A stretch of 43,172 nucleotides of DNA from Phycisphaera mikurensis NBRC 102666 (GTDB taxonomy: Bacteria > Planctomycetota > Phycisphaerae > Phycisphaerales > SM1A02). A model generated the notes under the pieces. That model worked only from the letters and a program-made list of their open reading frames with translations, did not search any database and was not told the DNA's origin. Positions 7,350-15,066 of the stretch are shown piece after piece. Both the position numbers and the translations under genes were made by a program. The stretch covers positions 1 through 43,172 of the forward strand of contig CAMDUB010000017.1 of assembly GCA_945878575.1 (NCBI GenBank). The letters are read 5' to 3'. Position 1 is the stretch's first letter. Each line of letters opens with the position of its first letter.

Positions 7350-8326
7350 ATGAATGCGTGGGGACGCGATCAACAGATGATGTGAAGCAGGCATTGGCCA
7401 GGCAGCGCGCCAATGACCAAAGCGTGGCACTCGACCGTCGCGGCGCGATCGGTCTTCTTGGTGGTATGGCGCTGGGTGCTGTGCTGGCGGGATGCGGGTC
7501 ATCTCCGGATGCGCCGCTGGTTCGGCAGATATCGCTCGCTGAGTGGTCATTAAACCGTGCATTGAAGGCTGGCGAGATCACCAACTTGGACTTTCCGGTG
7601 CAAGCGCGCGGTACGTATGGAATCTCCGCGGTTGAATACGTCAGCACATTTTTCGTAGGCAAAGTTGCCGACGAGTCATACCTGCGCGAGTTACGCACGC
7701 GGTGTGACGGCGAAGGCGTGCGCAGCGTGCTCATCATGATTGACGGTGAGGGTGACTTGGGCGCCGCTGATGCTGGCGCTCGTCGCGACGCTATCGAGCG
7801 TCACGTGCGCTGGTTGCACGCGGCGCAGTCGCTTGGTTGCTTTGCCATTCGCGTCAACGCGCGTAGTGAAGGCACGCGTGAAGAGCAGATGGAACGCAGC
7901 GCGGATGGAATTGGAATACTGGCCGATCGCGCTCAGGAGATGGGGCTTGCGGTGATTGTGGAGAATCACGGCGGTATCAGTTCGGATGGCAGTTGGATGG
8001 CTCAACTCATGAAGCGCATCGCGCGCCCGAATATTGGCACGCTTCCTGACTTTGGTAATTTCCGACTCAGTGAGACGGAGCAGTACGACCGCTACAAGGG
8101 CATTGCGGAAATGATGCCGTGGGCACGCGATGTCAGCGCCAAGAGTTACGGCTTTGACGCCGCTGGCAACGAAACCACTATTGATTACGCGCGCATGTTT
8201 GCCATCTTGAACGCAGCGCGCTATTCGGGCTTTGTGGGCATCGAATTCGAGGGGAAGACCATGTCGGAGCCCGATGGAATTCGTGCCACCAAGCGGTTGA
8301 TTGAGCGGTTTGGCGTTCGCGCGTAA
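7346..8326 (+). CDS. lipoprotein of the sugar phosphate isomerase/epimerase (xylose-isomerase-like TIM barrel) family, Tat-type signal
   Basis: The 326-residue product has a twin-arginine-like signal (DRRGAIGLLGGMALG, Arg31-Arg32) that ends in the lipobox LAGC with Cys50 as the lipidated residue, so it should be an anchored periplasmic protein exported folded. The remainder fits the AP-endonuclease-2/xylose-isomerase-like barrel: VEYVSTFF, ENHGG (metal-binding region), LPDFGNFR, AKSYGFD and VGIEFEG near the end. Members act on sugars, inositols or hydroxy-acids; the substrate here is unknown. It is coupled to the His-rich membrane protein by a 4-bp overlap, and tdh starts 40 bp downstream, which may only reflect neighbourhood because tdh has its own candidate promoter. 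Confidence 0.88.
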   Translation: MNECVGTRSTDDVKQALARQRANDQSVALDRRGAIGLLGGMALGAVLAGCGSSPDAPLVRQISLAEWSLNRALKAGEITNLDFPVQARGTYGISAVEYVSTFFVGKVADESYLRELRTRCDGEGVRSVLIMIDGEGDLGAADAGARRDAIERHVRWLHAAQSLGCFAIRVNARSEGTREEQMERSADGIGILADRAQEMGLAVIVENHGGISSDGSWMAQLMKRIARPNIGTLPDFGNFRLSETEQYDRYKGIAEMMPWARDVSAKSYGFDAAGNETTIDYARMFAILNAARYSGFVGIEFEGKTMSEPDGIRATKRLIERFGVRA

Positions 8327-8350
8327 CGCTCTCGACGCCACGCGGTGTCG

Positions 8351-8356
8351 TACACT
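8351..8356 (+). promoter_or_regulatory. candidate -10 element TACACT of tdh
   Basis: TACACT ends 10 nt before the ATG at 8367, in the short gap after the previous gene. It supports ATG 8367 rather than the TTG at 8301, which lies inside the preceding gene. Confidence 0.45.
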
Positions 8357-8366
8357 TCTCGCCCTC

Positions 8367-9416
8367 ATGAGTGCAGATACGCATACACCGTCTGGCCATC
8401 GCCGCGATAAAGTCGTTCTGGTCACCGGCGCTGGTGGCGAGATGGGCCACGGGCTCATTGACGCATTGTCGCGCGATGGTCGACAGATTGTGGCGATCGA
8501 CGTTCGTGAGTTGGATGCGGGCGTGCGCAGTCACTGCCGCGACGCGTTTGTGGGTGACATCTGCGACGCCGGATTGCTTGAGCGCATCAACGCACAATTT
8601 GAGATTGGCGAGATCTTCCACTTGGCGGCGCTGCTTTCGACGCGGGGTGAATTTGCGCCAGAGACTGCACATCATGTCAATGTGGGCGGCACGCTCAACT
8701 TGCTCAAGCTTGCCGCGGAGCAGGCGCGCAGTCACGGTCAAAGCGTGAAGTTCATGTTCCCGAGTTCAATTGCTGCGTACGGAATGCCAACGCTGGCGGA
8801 CAAGCGCGCGCATCCGATAGTGAACGAAGATCAATTCACGCACGCACACACGATGTACGGCGTCAACAAGTTGGCGGGCGAGGAACTTGGTCGTTACTAC
8901 CAATCGCACTATCGAAAGCTTGCCAAAGATCGCCATCCGTCGCCGATCGACTTTCGTTCCATTCGATTCCCGGGAATCATCTCCAGTGACACCGTTCCGT
9001 CCGGCGGCACCAGTGACTACGGACCAGAGATGATCCACGTCGTCGCGCAGGGCAAGGCGTATGACTGCTTCGTGCGGCCAGACACGCGGATTCCGTTCAT
9101 GACTATGCCCGAGGCGATCGACGCGCTGCTGCGCTTGGCCGCCGCGCCGAAGGAGCAGCTCACGCGCACGGTCTACAACGTGTCCGCGTTCAGCCCCACC
9201 GCTGCAGACTTCGAACGCTTGGTGAAGCAGGCGTTTCCGGGTGCGCATGTCTCGTTTCAACCAGATCTTGGTCGCCAGGCGATCGTCGACAGTTGGCCGG
9301 AGGAGTGCGACGATTCCGCCGCGCGGCGTGACTGGGGTTGGAACCCGACTTACACGTTTGAAAGCGCTTTTGAGAAGTACTTGATGCCAAAGATTCGCGC
9401 CCGCTACGTGCACTGA
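8367..9416 (+). CDS. tdh: NAD-dependent L-threonine 3-dehydrogenase, short-chain dehydrogenase type
   Basis: The enzyme oxidises L-threonine to 2-amino-3-ketobutyrate with NAD. The 349-residue product has an extended-SDR Rossmann start (VLVTGAGGEMG, about 17-27), catalytic Ser in FPSSIAAYG (about 131-139) and Tyr164/Lys168 in MYGVNK. The C-terminal part carries blocks I know from SDR-type threonine dehydrogenases: GGTSDYGPEM, CFVRPDTRIPFMTMPEAIDA and DSWPEECDDSAARRDWGWNP. That tail separates it from ordinary sugar epimerases. The next gene encodes the second enzyme of the same pathway, which strongly supports the call. The start at 8367 is chosen because residues upstream of it overlap the preceding gene and add nothing typical of the fold. 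Confidence 0.93.
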   Translation: MSADTHTPSGHRRDKVVLVTGAGGEMGHGLIDALSRDGRQIVAIDVRELDAGVRSHCRDAFVGDICDAGLLERINAQFEIGEIFHLAALLSTRGEFAPETAHHVNVGGTLNLLKLAAEQARSHGQSVKFMFPSSIAAYGMPTLADKRAHPIVNEDQFTHAHTMYGVNKLAGEELGRYYQSHYRKLAKDRHPSPIDFRSIRFPGIISSDTVPSGGTSDYGPEMIHVVAQGKAYDCFVRPDTRIPFMTMPEAIDALLRLAAAPKEQLTRTVYNVSAFSPTAADFERLVKQAFPGAHVSFQPDLGRQAIVDSWPEECDDSAARRDWGWNPTYTFESAFEKYLMPKIRARYVH

Positions 9417-9449
9417 TGACTCAGCGACTGTTGGGTATTCGCTGGCATG

Positions 9450-9492
9450 GGGTAGCCGAGCCGTTGCGGGGTGGCCGAGCCGTTGCGGGGTA
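9450..9492. repeat. two tandem copies of a 19-bp unit between tdh and kbl
   Basis: GGGTAGCCGAGCCGTTGCG and GGGTGGCCGAGCCGTTGCG stand in tandem with a period of 19 bp, followed by a partial third start (GGGGTAG). The second copy places TTGCGG about 18 nt upstream of the candidate -10 at 9507, so one repeat may double as a -35 region. Confidence 0.7.
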
Positions 9493-9506
9493 GTGCGCCA
9501 AGGCGG

Positions 9507-9512
9507 TAAACT
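9507..9512 (+). promoter_or_regulatory. candidate -10 element TAAACT of kbl
   Basis: TAAACT ends 6 nt before the ATG at 9519. A TTGCGG lies at about the right distance upstream for a weak -35. Confidence 0.5.
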
Positions 9513-9518
9513 TCCGTA

Positions 9519-10742
9519 ATGACCACTATCGCCGACCGCCCGTTTGAGGGCCGCACGCAGAAGATTCTCGCCTCGCTCAAGGATGCAGGGCAGTTGAAAC
9601 ACCTGCAGACGATTGAGGGGCCGATGGGCGCCACGGTCAAACTCCGTGGTTACGGCGAAGTGGCGTGCTTCTGTTCCAACAACTACATGGGTCTTGCCAA
9701 TCATCCTGAGGTGGTTGAGGCGGGTGTCGAAGGTCTTCGCCGCTACGGCGCAGGCACCGCCAGTGTGCGATTCATCTGCGGCACGTTCGAGTGTCACGAA
9801 ACGCTTGAGGCGAAGATCGCGGAGTTCTACGGATGCGAGGCTGCGTACACCTTCACCAGTTGCTGGAACGCCAACGAAGCAATCTTTCCAACGCTGTGCG
9901 AGCCAGGCGACTTAATCATCAGCGATGAACTCAACCACGCATCGATCATTGATGGCGTGCGTTTGGCCGGCGTCATCAAGAAGGGTCTTCACAAGGGCGT
10001 CTTCAAGCATGCTGACCTTGGTGATCTGCGTACGAAGCTGGAGGCTGCGCGCGCCAACGATCAGGTGACCGGTGCAATTTGGGTGGTGACTGACGGCGTC
10101 TTCAGTATGGAAGGCGATATTGGTGACCTCCCTGGTTTGCGCGCGGTGTGTGACGAATTCGGCGCGCTTCTTGTTGTTGACGACAGTCACGGCACTGGCG
10201 TGATGGGCCTGACTGGCCGCGGAACGCACGAGCACTGGGGCATGGACGCAACGAAAGTGGACTACTTCACTGGCACGCTCGGCAAGTCGCTCGGTGGCGC
10301 TGCGGGCGGTTACGTGGTTGGTTCACGCAAGGCAATCGATCTTCTGATTCAGCGTGGTCGACCAACGCTCTTCTCCAACGCCTTGCCAGCAACGGTGGCA
10401 TGCAGCGCGCAGAAGGCCATTGAAGTTCTGATGCGCGAGCCGCAGCGCGTGCAGAAGTTGCGTGACAACGTGGCCTACGCGCGCACGATGATCCGCGAGG
10501 CGGGCTTCAACGTGTTGGAGAGTCCAACGGCCATCTGCCCGATCATCGTGCACGACACTGCGAAAGCCATCGCGATGAGCAAGCGCCTTCTGGAGCTTGG
10601 CGTATTCGTCATCGGCTTCGGATTCCCGGTCGTCCCCGAAGGTCACGCGCGCTTGCGCTGCCAAGTGAGTGCTGCACATGATAAGCAGCATCTGGATGCA
10701 TTCGGCGAAGCACTCCGAAAGTTGCGCAAGGAATTTCGTTGA
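9519..10742 (+). CDS. kbl: glycine C-acetyltransferase (2-amino-3-ketobutyrate CoA ligase)
   Basis: This PLP enzyme splits 2-amino-3-ketobutyrate with coenzyme A into glycine and acetyl-CoA, completing the threonine-to-glycine route begun by tdh just upstream. The 407-residue product has the alpha-oxoamine synthase features: CSNNYMGLANHPEV, GTASVRFICGTFECHETLE, DELNHASIIDG with His140, VVDDSHGTGVMG (Asp221/His224) and the Schiff-base Lys256 in GTLGKSLGGAAGGYV. Family paralogues (8-amino-7-oxononanoate synthase, 5-aminolevulinate synthase, serine palmitoyltransferase) share these motifs, but the tdh neighbour decides the call. A TAAACT hexamer 6 nt upstream suggests its own promoter in addition to any read-through from tdh. 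Confidence 0.95.
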   Translation: MTTIADRPFEGRTQKILASLKDAGQLKHLQTIEGPMGATVKLRGYGEVACFCSNNYMGLANHPEVVEAGVEGLRRYGAGTASVRFICGTFECHETLEAKIAEFYGCEAAYTFTSCWNANEAIFPTLCEPGDLIISDELNHASIIDGVRLAGVIKKGLHKGVFKHADLGDLRTKLEAARANDQVTGAIWVVTDGVFSMEGDIGDLPGLRAVCDEFGALLVVDDSHGTGVMGLTGRGTHEHWGMDATKVDYFTGTLGKSLGGAAGGYVVGSRKAIDLLIQRGRPTLFSNALPATVACSAQKAIEVLMREPQRVQKLRDNVAYARTMIREAGFNVLESPTAICPIIVHDTAKAIAMSKRLLELGVFVIGFGFPVVPEGHARLRCQVSAAHDKQHLDAFGEALRKLRKEFR

Positions 10743-10759
10743 AATTTCAGGAGCCGCAC

Positions 10760-11713
10760 ATGCTTGTCGCGGGCTTTGAGTTGGCGTCTACACCGCTTGT
10801 GCCGGTCCGCCTTGAAGCCGATGGCCCAACCGTGTGGTGTAAGTGCGAGTTCATGAATCCGTCTGGCAGTACGAAGGACCGTATTGCGGCGTACATCCTG
10901 AATAAGGCATTGGCCGAGGGCGCGGTATCGCGTGGTGACTTGGTTGCAGAAGTGAGCAGCGGTTCTACAAGTATCGCTATGGCCATGGTGTGCGCGCGCT
11001 TGGGTTTGAAGTTCATTGCCATCATGCCTGAGGGTGTGAGCCGCGAGCGCGTGCTGATGATTCAAGGCTTCGGCGGTGAGGTGCGATTTACTGCCAAAGC
11101 TGATGGAATGCAGGGGGCGGCGGCTGCGTGTTCCGTATTGGCCGCCTCGACGAAGGTCTTCCTGCCGCGCCAGTTTGAAAATCCTGACAATGCCGAGGCG
11201 CATCGCTTGGGAACAGCCGCGGAGATTGCACACTCGCTCGCGCAAGACTTTGCAGCGCCCCGGACGATTGCATTTACCTCTGGTATCGGTACTGGCGGCA
11301 CGATGGTTGGCATGTGTCACGGTCTGCGCGAACGCGGATTCCAAGTCAAGCCATTTGCAGTTCGTCCGATCGCGTCAGGCACGCATGCCATGTCCGGGGA
11401 GTGCTTTGGTTCCCCCGAACAATGCTCATTCTCCGCGCGCATTCCTGGTGTGCTTGATGGTATGAGTCGGATCTATCAGCCGAAAGATATTCCGGACCTA
11501 TGCGAACTAGAGGTCTCGGATGATGTCGCTATGAACACCGCGCGCGCATTGATTCGCCAAGGATTTCCAGTTGGTCCAAGTAGCGGATTGAACGTAGCGG
11601 CTGCAATTCAAGCGGCGGCACTGCTGCCCGAAGACGTGCGCGTCATCACCATTCTGTGCGACCGCATGGAGCGCTACTTCAGCACCGAGCTCTTCACCGC
11701 TTGGACCGACTAA
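10760..11713 (+). CDS. PLP-dependent cysteine synthase-like protein (beta family, fold type II)
   Basis: The 317-residue product has PLP-lysine Lys39 in NPSGSTKDRIA, a substrate loop SSGSTSIAMA, phosphate-binding GIGTGGT and a closing GPSSGLNVAAA block. These place it with cysteine synthase/cystathionine beta-synthase-like enzymes. The loop that binds the substrate carboxylate reads SSGST, not the TSGNT of standard O-acetylserine sulfhydrylases, so the substrate may differ; a serine or threonine lyase or a beta-replacement enzyme are alternatives. It follows kbl by 17 bp. The ATG at 10760 is preferred because AGGAG lies at 10749-10753 with 6 nt spacing; a TTG at 10739 that overlaps the kbl stop lacks a Shine-Dalgarno sequence. 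Confidence 0.87.
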   Translation: MLVAGFELASTPLVPVRLEADGPTVWCKCEFMNPSGSTKDRIAAYILNKALAEGAVSRGDLVAEVSSGSTSIAMAMVCARLGLKFIAIMPEGVSRERVLMIQGFGGEVRFTAKADGMQGAAAACSVLAASTKVFLPRQFENPDNAEAHRLGTAAEIAHSLAQDFAAPRTIAFTSGIGTGGTMVGMCHGLRERGFQVKPFAVRPIASGTHAMSGECFGSPEQCSFSARIPGVLDGMSRIYQPKDIPDLCELEVSDDVAMNTARALIRQGFPVGPSSGLNVAAAIQAAALLPEDVRVITILCDRMERYFSTELFTAWTD

Positions 11714-11733
11714 GCGCGTTCCGAATTCATGCG

Positions 11734-12828
11734 TCAGCGCACGCTGAGCGTTGGCTGAATCAGTCCGCCGTGCGCTTGAATGCTGATCTGCGACGCCAAG
11801 CGTTGGCACAGCGCATCAATATCGCGACCAAGGGCAGGGGTATCCCAGTTAGCAAGCGGGTTGCCGGCATCACAATTTGCGCGCAAATTCATGTGGATTG
11901 GCATGCCGCCAAGGTAGGGCAGTCCCATCGTCTGCGCCATGACTTCTGCGCCGCCGCGGCCAAAGATGTCGTACTCCTTGCCGTCATCGCCGACGAAGTA
12001 GCTCATGTTCTCCACCACGCCCAAGATGGGAATTCCCAGTTGCTGGAACATGCGCACCGCGCGTCGCGCGTCATCTTGCGCTACGCGTTGTGGCGTGCAC
12101 ACCACCACCGCGCCGGTGAGCGGCAGCAGTTGGCTCATCGTCAGAGGCACATCGCCAGTTCCTGGCGGAAGGTCAATGATCAAGTAATCAAGCGCCCCCC
12201 ATTCGGTCTGCAGCGCTAATTGTTTGAACGCGCCGTGCGCCATCGGTCCGCGCCAGATCAGCGCCTTGTCTGCGTCGACCAATTTGCCGAGCGTCATGGT
12301 CTTGATGCCATGCACCTCAAAGGGCAGCAGCATGTTGCCGCGCGCGGCGGTCGGAACATCTTCAAGACCCAGCATGGTTGGAACGCTCGGGCCGTAGATG
12401 TCGCCGTCAAGTAAGCCGACCTTGGCGCCGAATCGCGCGAGCCCAACGGCGAGATTTGCACTCACGGTGCTCTTGCCAACTCCACCCTTGCCAGCACCAA
12501 CTGCAATGATGTTCTTCACCAGCGGCAGGGGATTTCCACCCTCACGGGTGCGATCGTTCGCCTTGCGAACATCGGCAGTGAACTCAATCTCCAGCTTGCC
12601 GAGCGGCTCGCCGGTTTCAATGGATTTTGCGCGCACTGCCTCGTCGATGTCGCCGCGGATCTTGTCCTTCATGGGACACGCAGGTGTGGTGAGCTCAATG
12701 ACCAGCTTGACATCGTTCCCGGTCTGCAGCACATCCTTGACCATGCCAAGGGTGACGAGGTCCTTCCCAAGGTCGGGATCCTGAACCGTGCGGAGGGCGT
12801 CATGGAGGTGCTTCGACGTGAGTGCCAT
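11734..12828 (-). CDS. mrp: Mrp/NBP35-family ATP-binding iron-sulfur cluster carrier protein
   Basis: Mrp (ApbC) proteins bind and deliver Fe-S clusters using a ParA-like ATPase. The 364-residue product has an N-terminal MIP18/DUF59 domain (about 5-85, with TTPACPMKD and Cys51) followed by the ATPase: deviant Walker A GKGGVGKS (113-120), DGDIYGPSVPTMLG, DLPPGTGDVPLT, and VVENMSYF. The CxxC that often follows ENMSYF is absent here (GDDGKEYDIFG), as in some other members, so cluster binding by that route is doubtful. The ATG at 12828 is chosen because the DUF59 domain begins there and a TACGAT hexamer ends 9 nt before it; an upstream start would add 62 residues with no domain character. Confidence 0.93.
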   Translation of the reverse strand: MALTSKHLHDALRTVQDPDLGKDLVTLGMVKDVLQTGNDVKLVIELTTPACPMKDKIRGDIDEAVRAKSIETGEPLGKLEIEFTADVRKANDRTREGGNPLPLVKNIIAVGAGKGGVGKSTVSANLAVGLARFGAKVGLLDGDIYGPSVPTMLGLEDVPTAARGNMLLPFEVHGIKTMTLGKLVDADKALIWRGPMAHGAFKQLALQTEWGALDYLIIDLPPGTGDVPLTMSQLLPLTGAVVVCTPQRVAQDDARRAVRMFQQLGIPILGVVENMSYFVGDDGKEYDIFGRGGAEVMAQTMGLPYLGGMPIHMNLRANCDAGNPLANWDTPALGRDIDALCQRLASQISIQAHGGLIQPTLSVR

Positions 12829-12837
12829 AGTCCGGCA

Positions 12838-12843
12838 ATCGTA
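12838..12843 (-). promoter_or_regulatory. mrp: candidate -10 element TACGAT of mrp
   Basis: TACGAT on the minus strand ends 9 nt before the ATG at 12828; the hexamer is identical to the one in front of the HD-GYP gene. Confidence 0.5.
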
Positions 12844-12992
12844 GTCCGGACAGGCTATGGGGCGCGGTTCGATGGGGAATTGCTGCCGGATACCGCCATC
12901 GTTCGCCGAAATGTGCAATGCGCTGGCAGCGACCCGCGTTTTGCACCCAGTAGTTGCCGGGACGCGCCCGGCTCGAACAGGACCCATCGCCC

Positions 12993-13790
12993 ATGAACGC
13001 ATCACGAACGACAATCATCGCGGCCTTCATCGCAAGTTCCACTTTCTTGGCGGCAGCAGTGATCGCCGCACCGCCCGCAGCCGCGCCCGCCGCCACGCCG
13101 CCCGGCACCGAGCCGGCATCGCCGCTCAGCGGTCCGCCCGTTGCCAAGGATGCCGGCACCGGTCAGCAGGGATTCGGAGAGAAGGGCGGTCCGAAGGGCA
13201 ACAACAATAAAGAGCGCCCCTTCGCTGGCATGGCCGCCGAGCGGCGCAACATGGAACTATGGCGCCGCGCGTTTGAACAGGTCATGCCCACGCTGTCGCC
13301 GGAAGTTCAGGAGCAGGTGCGCGCGCTGCGTGGTGACTTTGAAACGCAGATGAAATCTTTCCGCGAAGCCAATGGCGACAAGATCAAGGCCTTCGAACAA
13401 CAGGTGCGTGAGCGAAATCAAGCTGCAGACGGCGCCAAGCAGAAGCCCGATCCGGCGGTGATGCAAGAGATGCAGAAGCTGAAAGACTCCGCGCCGAAGG
13501 TGGAAGTTGTGCAGCAGAAGATCTGGACGCTCCTGACCCCGGAACAACAGGCCGCCTTCAAGACCAGTTACGACGCAATCAAGTCGGAAGCCGAGCAGCG
13601 TAAAGATGATCGCAAGGACGGCAAGGCAGGCAAAGTTGGCAAGGATGGCATGACCGATCCCATGCAGCCCGACCCGATGCTCCCTGGTGGCGAAACGCCG
13701 GGCAAGCGCCCAGATGGTCGCCCCTTCAACTTTGACAAGACGCCTGACGACCCAGCCCGCAAGGGCGACGGCAAGCCGTCAGGAAAGTAA
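12993..13790 (+). CDS. periplasmic Spy/CpxP-like (LTXXQ-type) secreted protein
   Basis: The 265-residue product starts with a signal peptide (MNASRTTIIAAFIASSTFLA, cleaved after about AAVIAA) and an Ala/Pro/Gly-rich linker. A helical region (about 75-205) follows with TLSPEVQEQVRALRGDFE and LLTPEQQAAFKTSY, the two L(T/S)PE(V/Q)Q blocks that mark the Spy/CpxP LTXXQ family of periplasmic stress chaperone-like proteins. The C-terminus is a long Lys/Asp/Pro-rich hydrophilic tail. Relation to Spy is inferred from the motif; the length and tail are larger than in Spy itself. It is divergent from mrp. Neither a clear Shine-Dalgarno sequence nor a close -10 hexamer precedes the ATG at 12993. Confidence 0.78.
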   Translation: MNASRTTIIAAFIASSTFLAAAVIAAPPAAAPAATPPGTEPASPLSGPPVAKDAGTGQQGFGEKGGPKGNNNKERPFAGMAAERRNMELWRRAFEQVMPTLSPEVQEQVRALRGDFETQMKSFREANGDKIKAFEQQVRERNQAADGAKQKPDPAVMQEMQKLKDSAPKVEVVQQKIWTLLTPEQQAAFKTSYDAIKSEAEQRKDDRKDGKAGKVGKDGMTDPMQPDPMLPGGETPGKRPDGRPFNFDKTPDDPARKGDGKPSGK

Positions 13791-13842
13791 GAACCTTCAA
13801 CGCGCTGCGGGGCGCGTAGATCTCTGGCCGAAATGGCCAACG

Positions 13843-13874
13843 GCGCGCGTGCGACCTTCGGGTTGTACGCGCGT
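13843..13874. terminator. GC-rich hairpin with TTCG loop between convergent genes
   Basis: GCGCGTGCGACC (13845-13856) pairs along its whole length, including two G-U pairs, with GGTTGTACGCGC (13861-13872) around a TTCG tetraloop. It lies between the stop codons of the Spy-like gene (+) and the prepilin gene (-). The plus-strand sequence continues TTGTCATTAAC. It probably ends transcription from one or both sides. Confidence 0.65.
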
Positions 13875-13879
13875 TGTCA

Positions 13880-14971
13880 TTAACTTCCGCCGGCGACGAC
13901 CACGTCGTCGTAGCGCTCGATGACCTGCGGCCCGGCGGTGTTCATGCTGGTACTCACAATGTCCGTCATCGCCGCCCCGGTGGCGTTGGTTGCCTGCGCA
14001 CGCGAGAAGAAGATTCCGTCGCTTCCAGCGCTGATGATGAAATACTTACCGCGAGCCGTACCGGAACGAACCTTGTCCTTATCAGCGACCGATGCGGATC
14101 CCGACGATGACTGCGCATTGATTCCCGCGTGACGAATGAGCTGCCCCATGGTCAGGTCGCGCGCACCTGCGCCCGACTCGCTGCCCGCCGAAGTGGTGTT
14201 GAGCACGCTGCCCTTCAAGGAATCAGTCTGATCAGTGCTGGTATCACCAAGTTGCGTGGTGCCCGTGTAGGCGAGCATGCCCGAACGTTCAAACTGACCA
14301 GGGTTGTTGCCGTTCTTGACCAGTGGACCAATGCCGCGCTGCTGCTTGATGAAGATCATCGGCGCGCCCCATGCGTCCACCAAGTCTGGCACCAGGCCTG
14401 CGCCCGCCGCCTCTGGTTGACCGCCCGTGCCGAGCTGCCCGGCAGCCTTACTGAATTCACGACCCTTGGGCGAATAGAAGGCGTCATACTTCTTGCCGTT
14501 CTTAAACGGTCCCTCGCCCATCTTGTTGGCATCGATGCGAATCTTGAACGGAGGAGTGACGCCGCTGAAGGTGAGTTCGGTACCGCCAAACGTTGTGTAG
14601 TCCGAATCGGTGGAAATGCGGTAGCCGCCCATGAGCGCAAGCAGCGCATTCTCAGCCGCGGTGATTTGCGGAAGGTCACTATCGCCATTGAGTCCGGCGT
14701 ACAGGGCTTCATCCGGAACCGCCGCTGGATACTCGCCAAACTCTTGGAAGTACGCGTCGCAGGCCTTCGCAAATTCCTGCGCCGTTCCCATGGTGGCCGT
14801 TGACTTGGAGCGCTGAATCACCTTGCCGAGCGCGGGAAGGAGCAGTCCAACCAGCAACCCAATGATGCCGATCACCACGAGTAGTTCCACCAACGTGAAG
14901 CCTCGAAGGGTGGCGGCGGTGCGGCGGACTGGACGGCCTGACGCCGAACGAATGGTGGTGGTGGTTCGCAT
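13880..14971 (-). CDS. prepilin-type (type II secretion/type IV pilin-like) protein
   Basis: The 363-residue product has a positively charged leader with the prepilin peptidase site G24|FTLVELLVV, Glu29 at the conserved +5 position and a hydrophobic helix to about residue 45, then ALGKVIQRSKS. This is the class III signal of pilins and pseudopilins. The soluble part (about 60-363) has FQEFGEYPA, FYSPKGREF and a late YFIISAGSDGIFFSR block like the C-terminal strands of type II secretion pseudopilins, here with long polar insertions. It stands alone, with no assembly genes nearby. The ATG at 14971 is used; a TATACT hexamer ends 17 nt upstream, giving a short leader. Confidence 0.87.
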   Translation of the reverse strand: MRTTTTIRSASGRPVRRTAATLRGFTLVELLVVIGIIGLLVGLLLPALGKVIQRSKSTATMGTAQEFAKACDAYFQEFGEYPAAVPDEALYAGLNGDSDLPQITAAENALLALMGGYRISTDSDYTTFGGTELTFSGVTPPFKIRIDANKMGEGPFKNGKKYDAFYSPKGREFSKAAGQLGTGGQPEAAGAGLVPDLVDAWGAPMIFIKQQRGIGPLVKNGNNPGQFERSGMLAYTGTTQLGDTSTDQTDSLKGSVLNTTSAGSESGAGARDLTMGQLIRHAGINAQSSSGSASVADKDKVRSGTARGKYFIISAGSDGIFFSRAQATNATGAAMTDIVSTSMNTAGPQVIERYDDVVVAGGS

Positions 14972-14988
14972 AGGTGGTCTTTCGCAGA

Positions 14989-14994
14989 AGTATA
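14989..14994 (-). promoter_or_regulatory. candidate -10 element TATACT of the prepilin gene
   Basis: TATACT on the minus strand, a near-consensus -10, ends 17 nt before the ATG at 14971. The predicted leader would be about 10 nt, longer than for the leaderless group in this window. Confidence 0.5.
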
Positions 14995-15066
14995 CGGACG
15001 CAGATGATGAATTGATGCGCTGATCGCCGGCGCGCCAGCGACCCGAAAAGTGCAATTTCCGGATCT

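Noticed and set aside
8301-8366. TTG start that would extend tdh by 22 residues
   Set aside because: It lies within the preceding gene, and the ATG at 8367 has a -10-like hexamer at the right distance.
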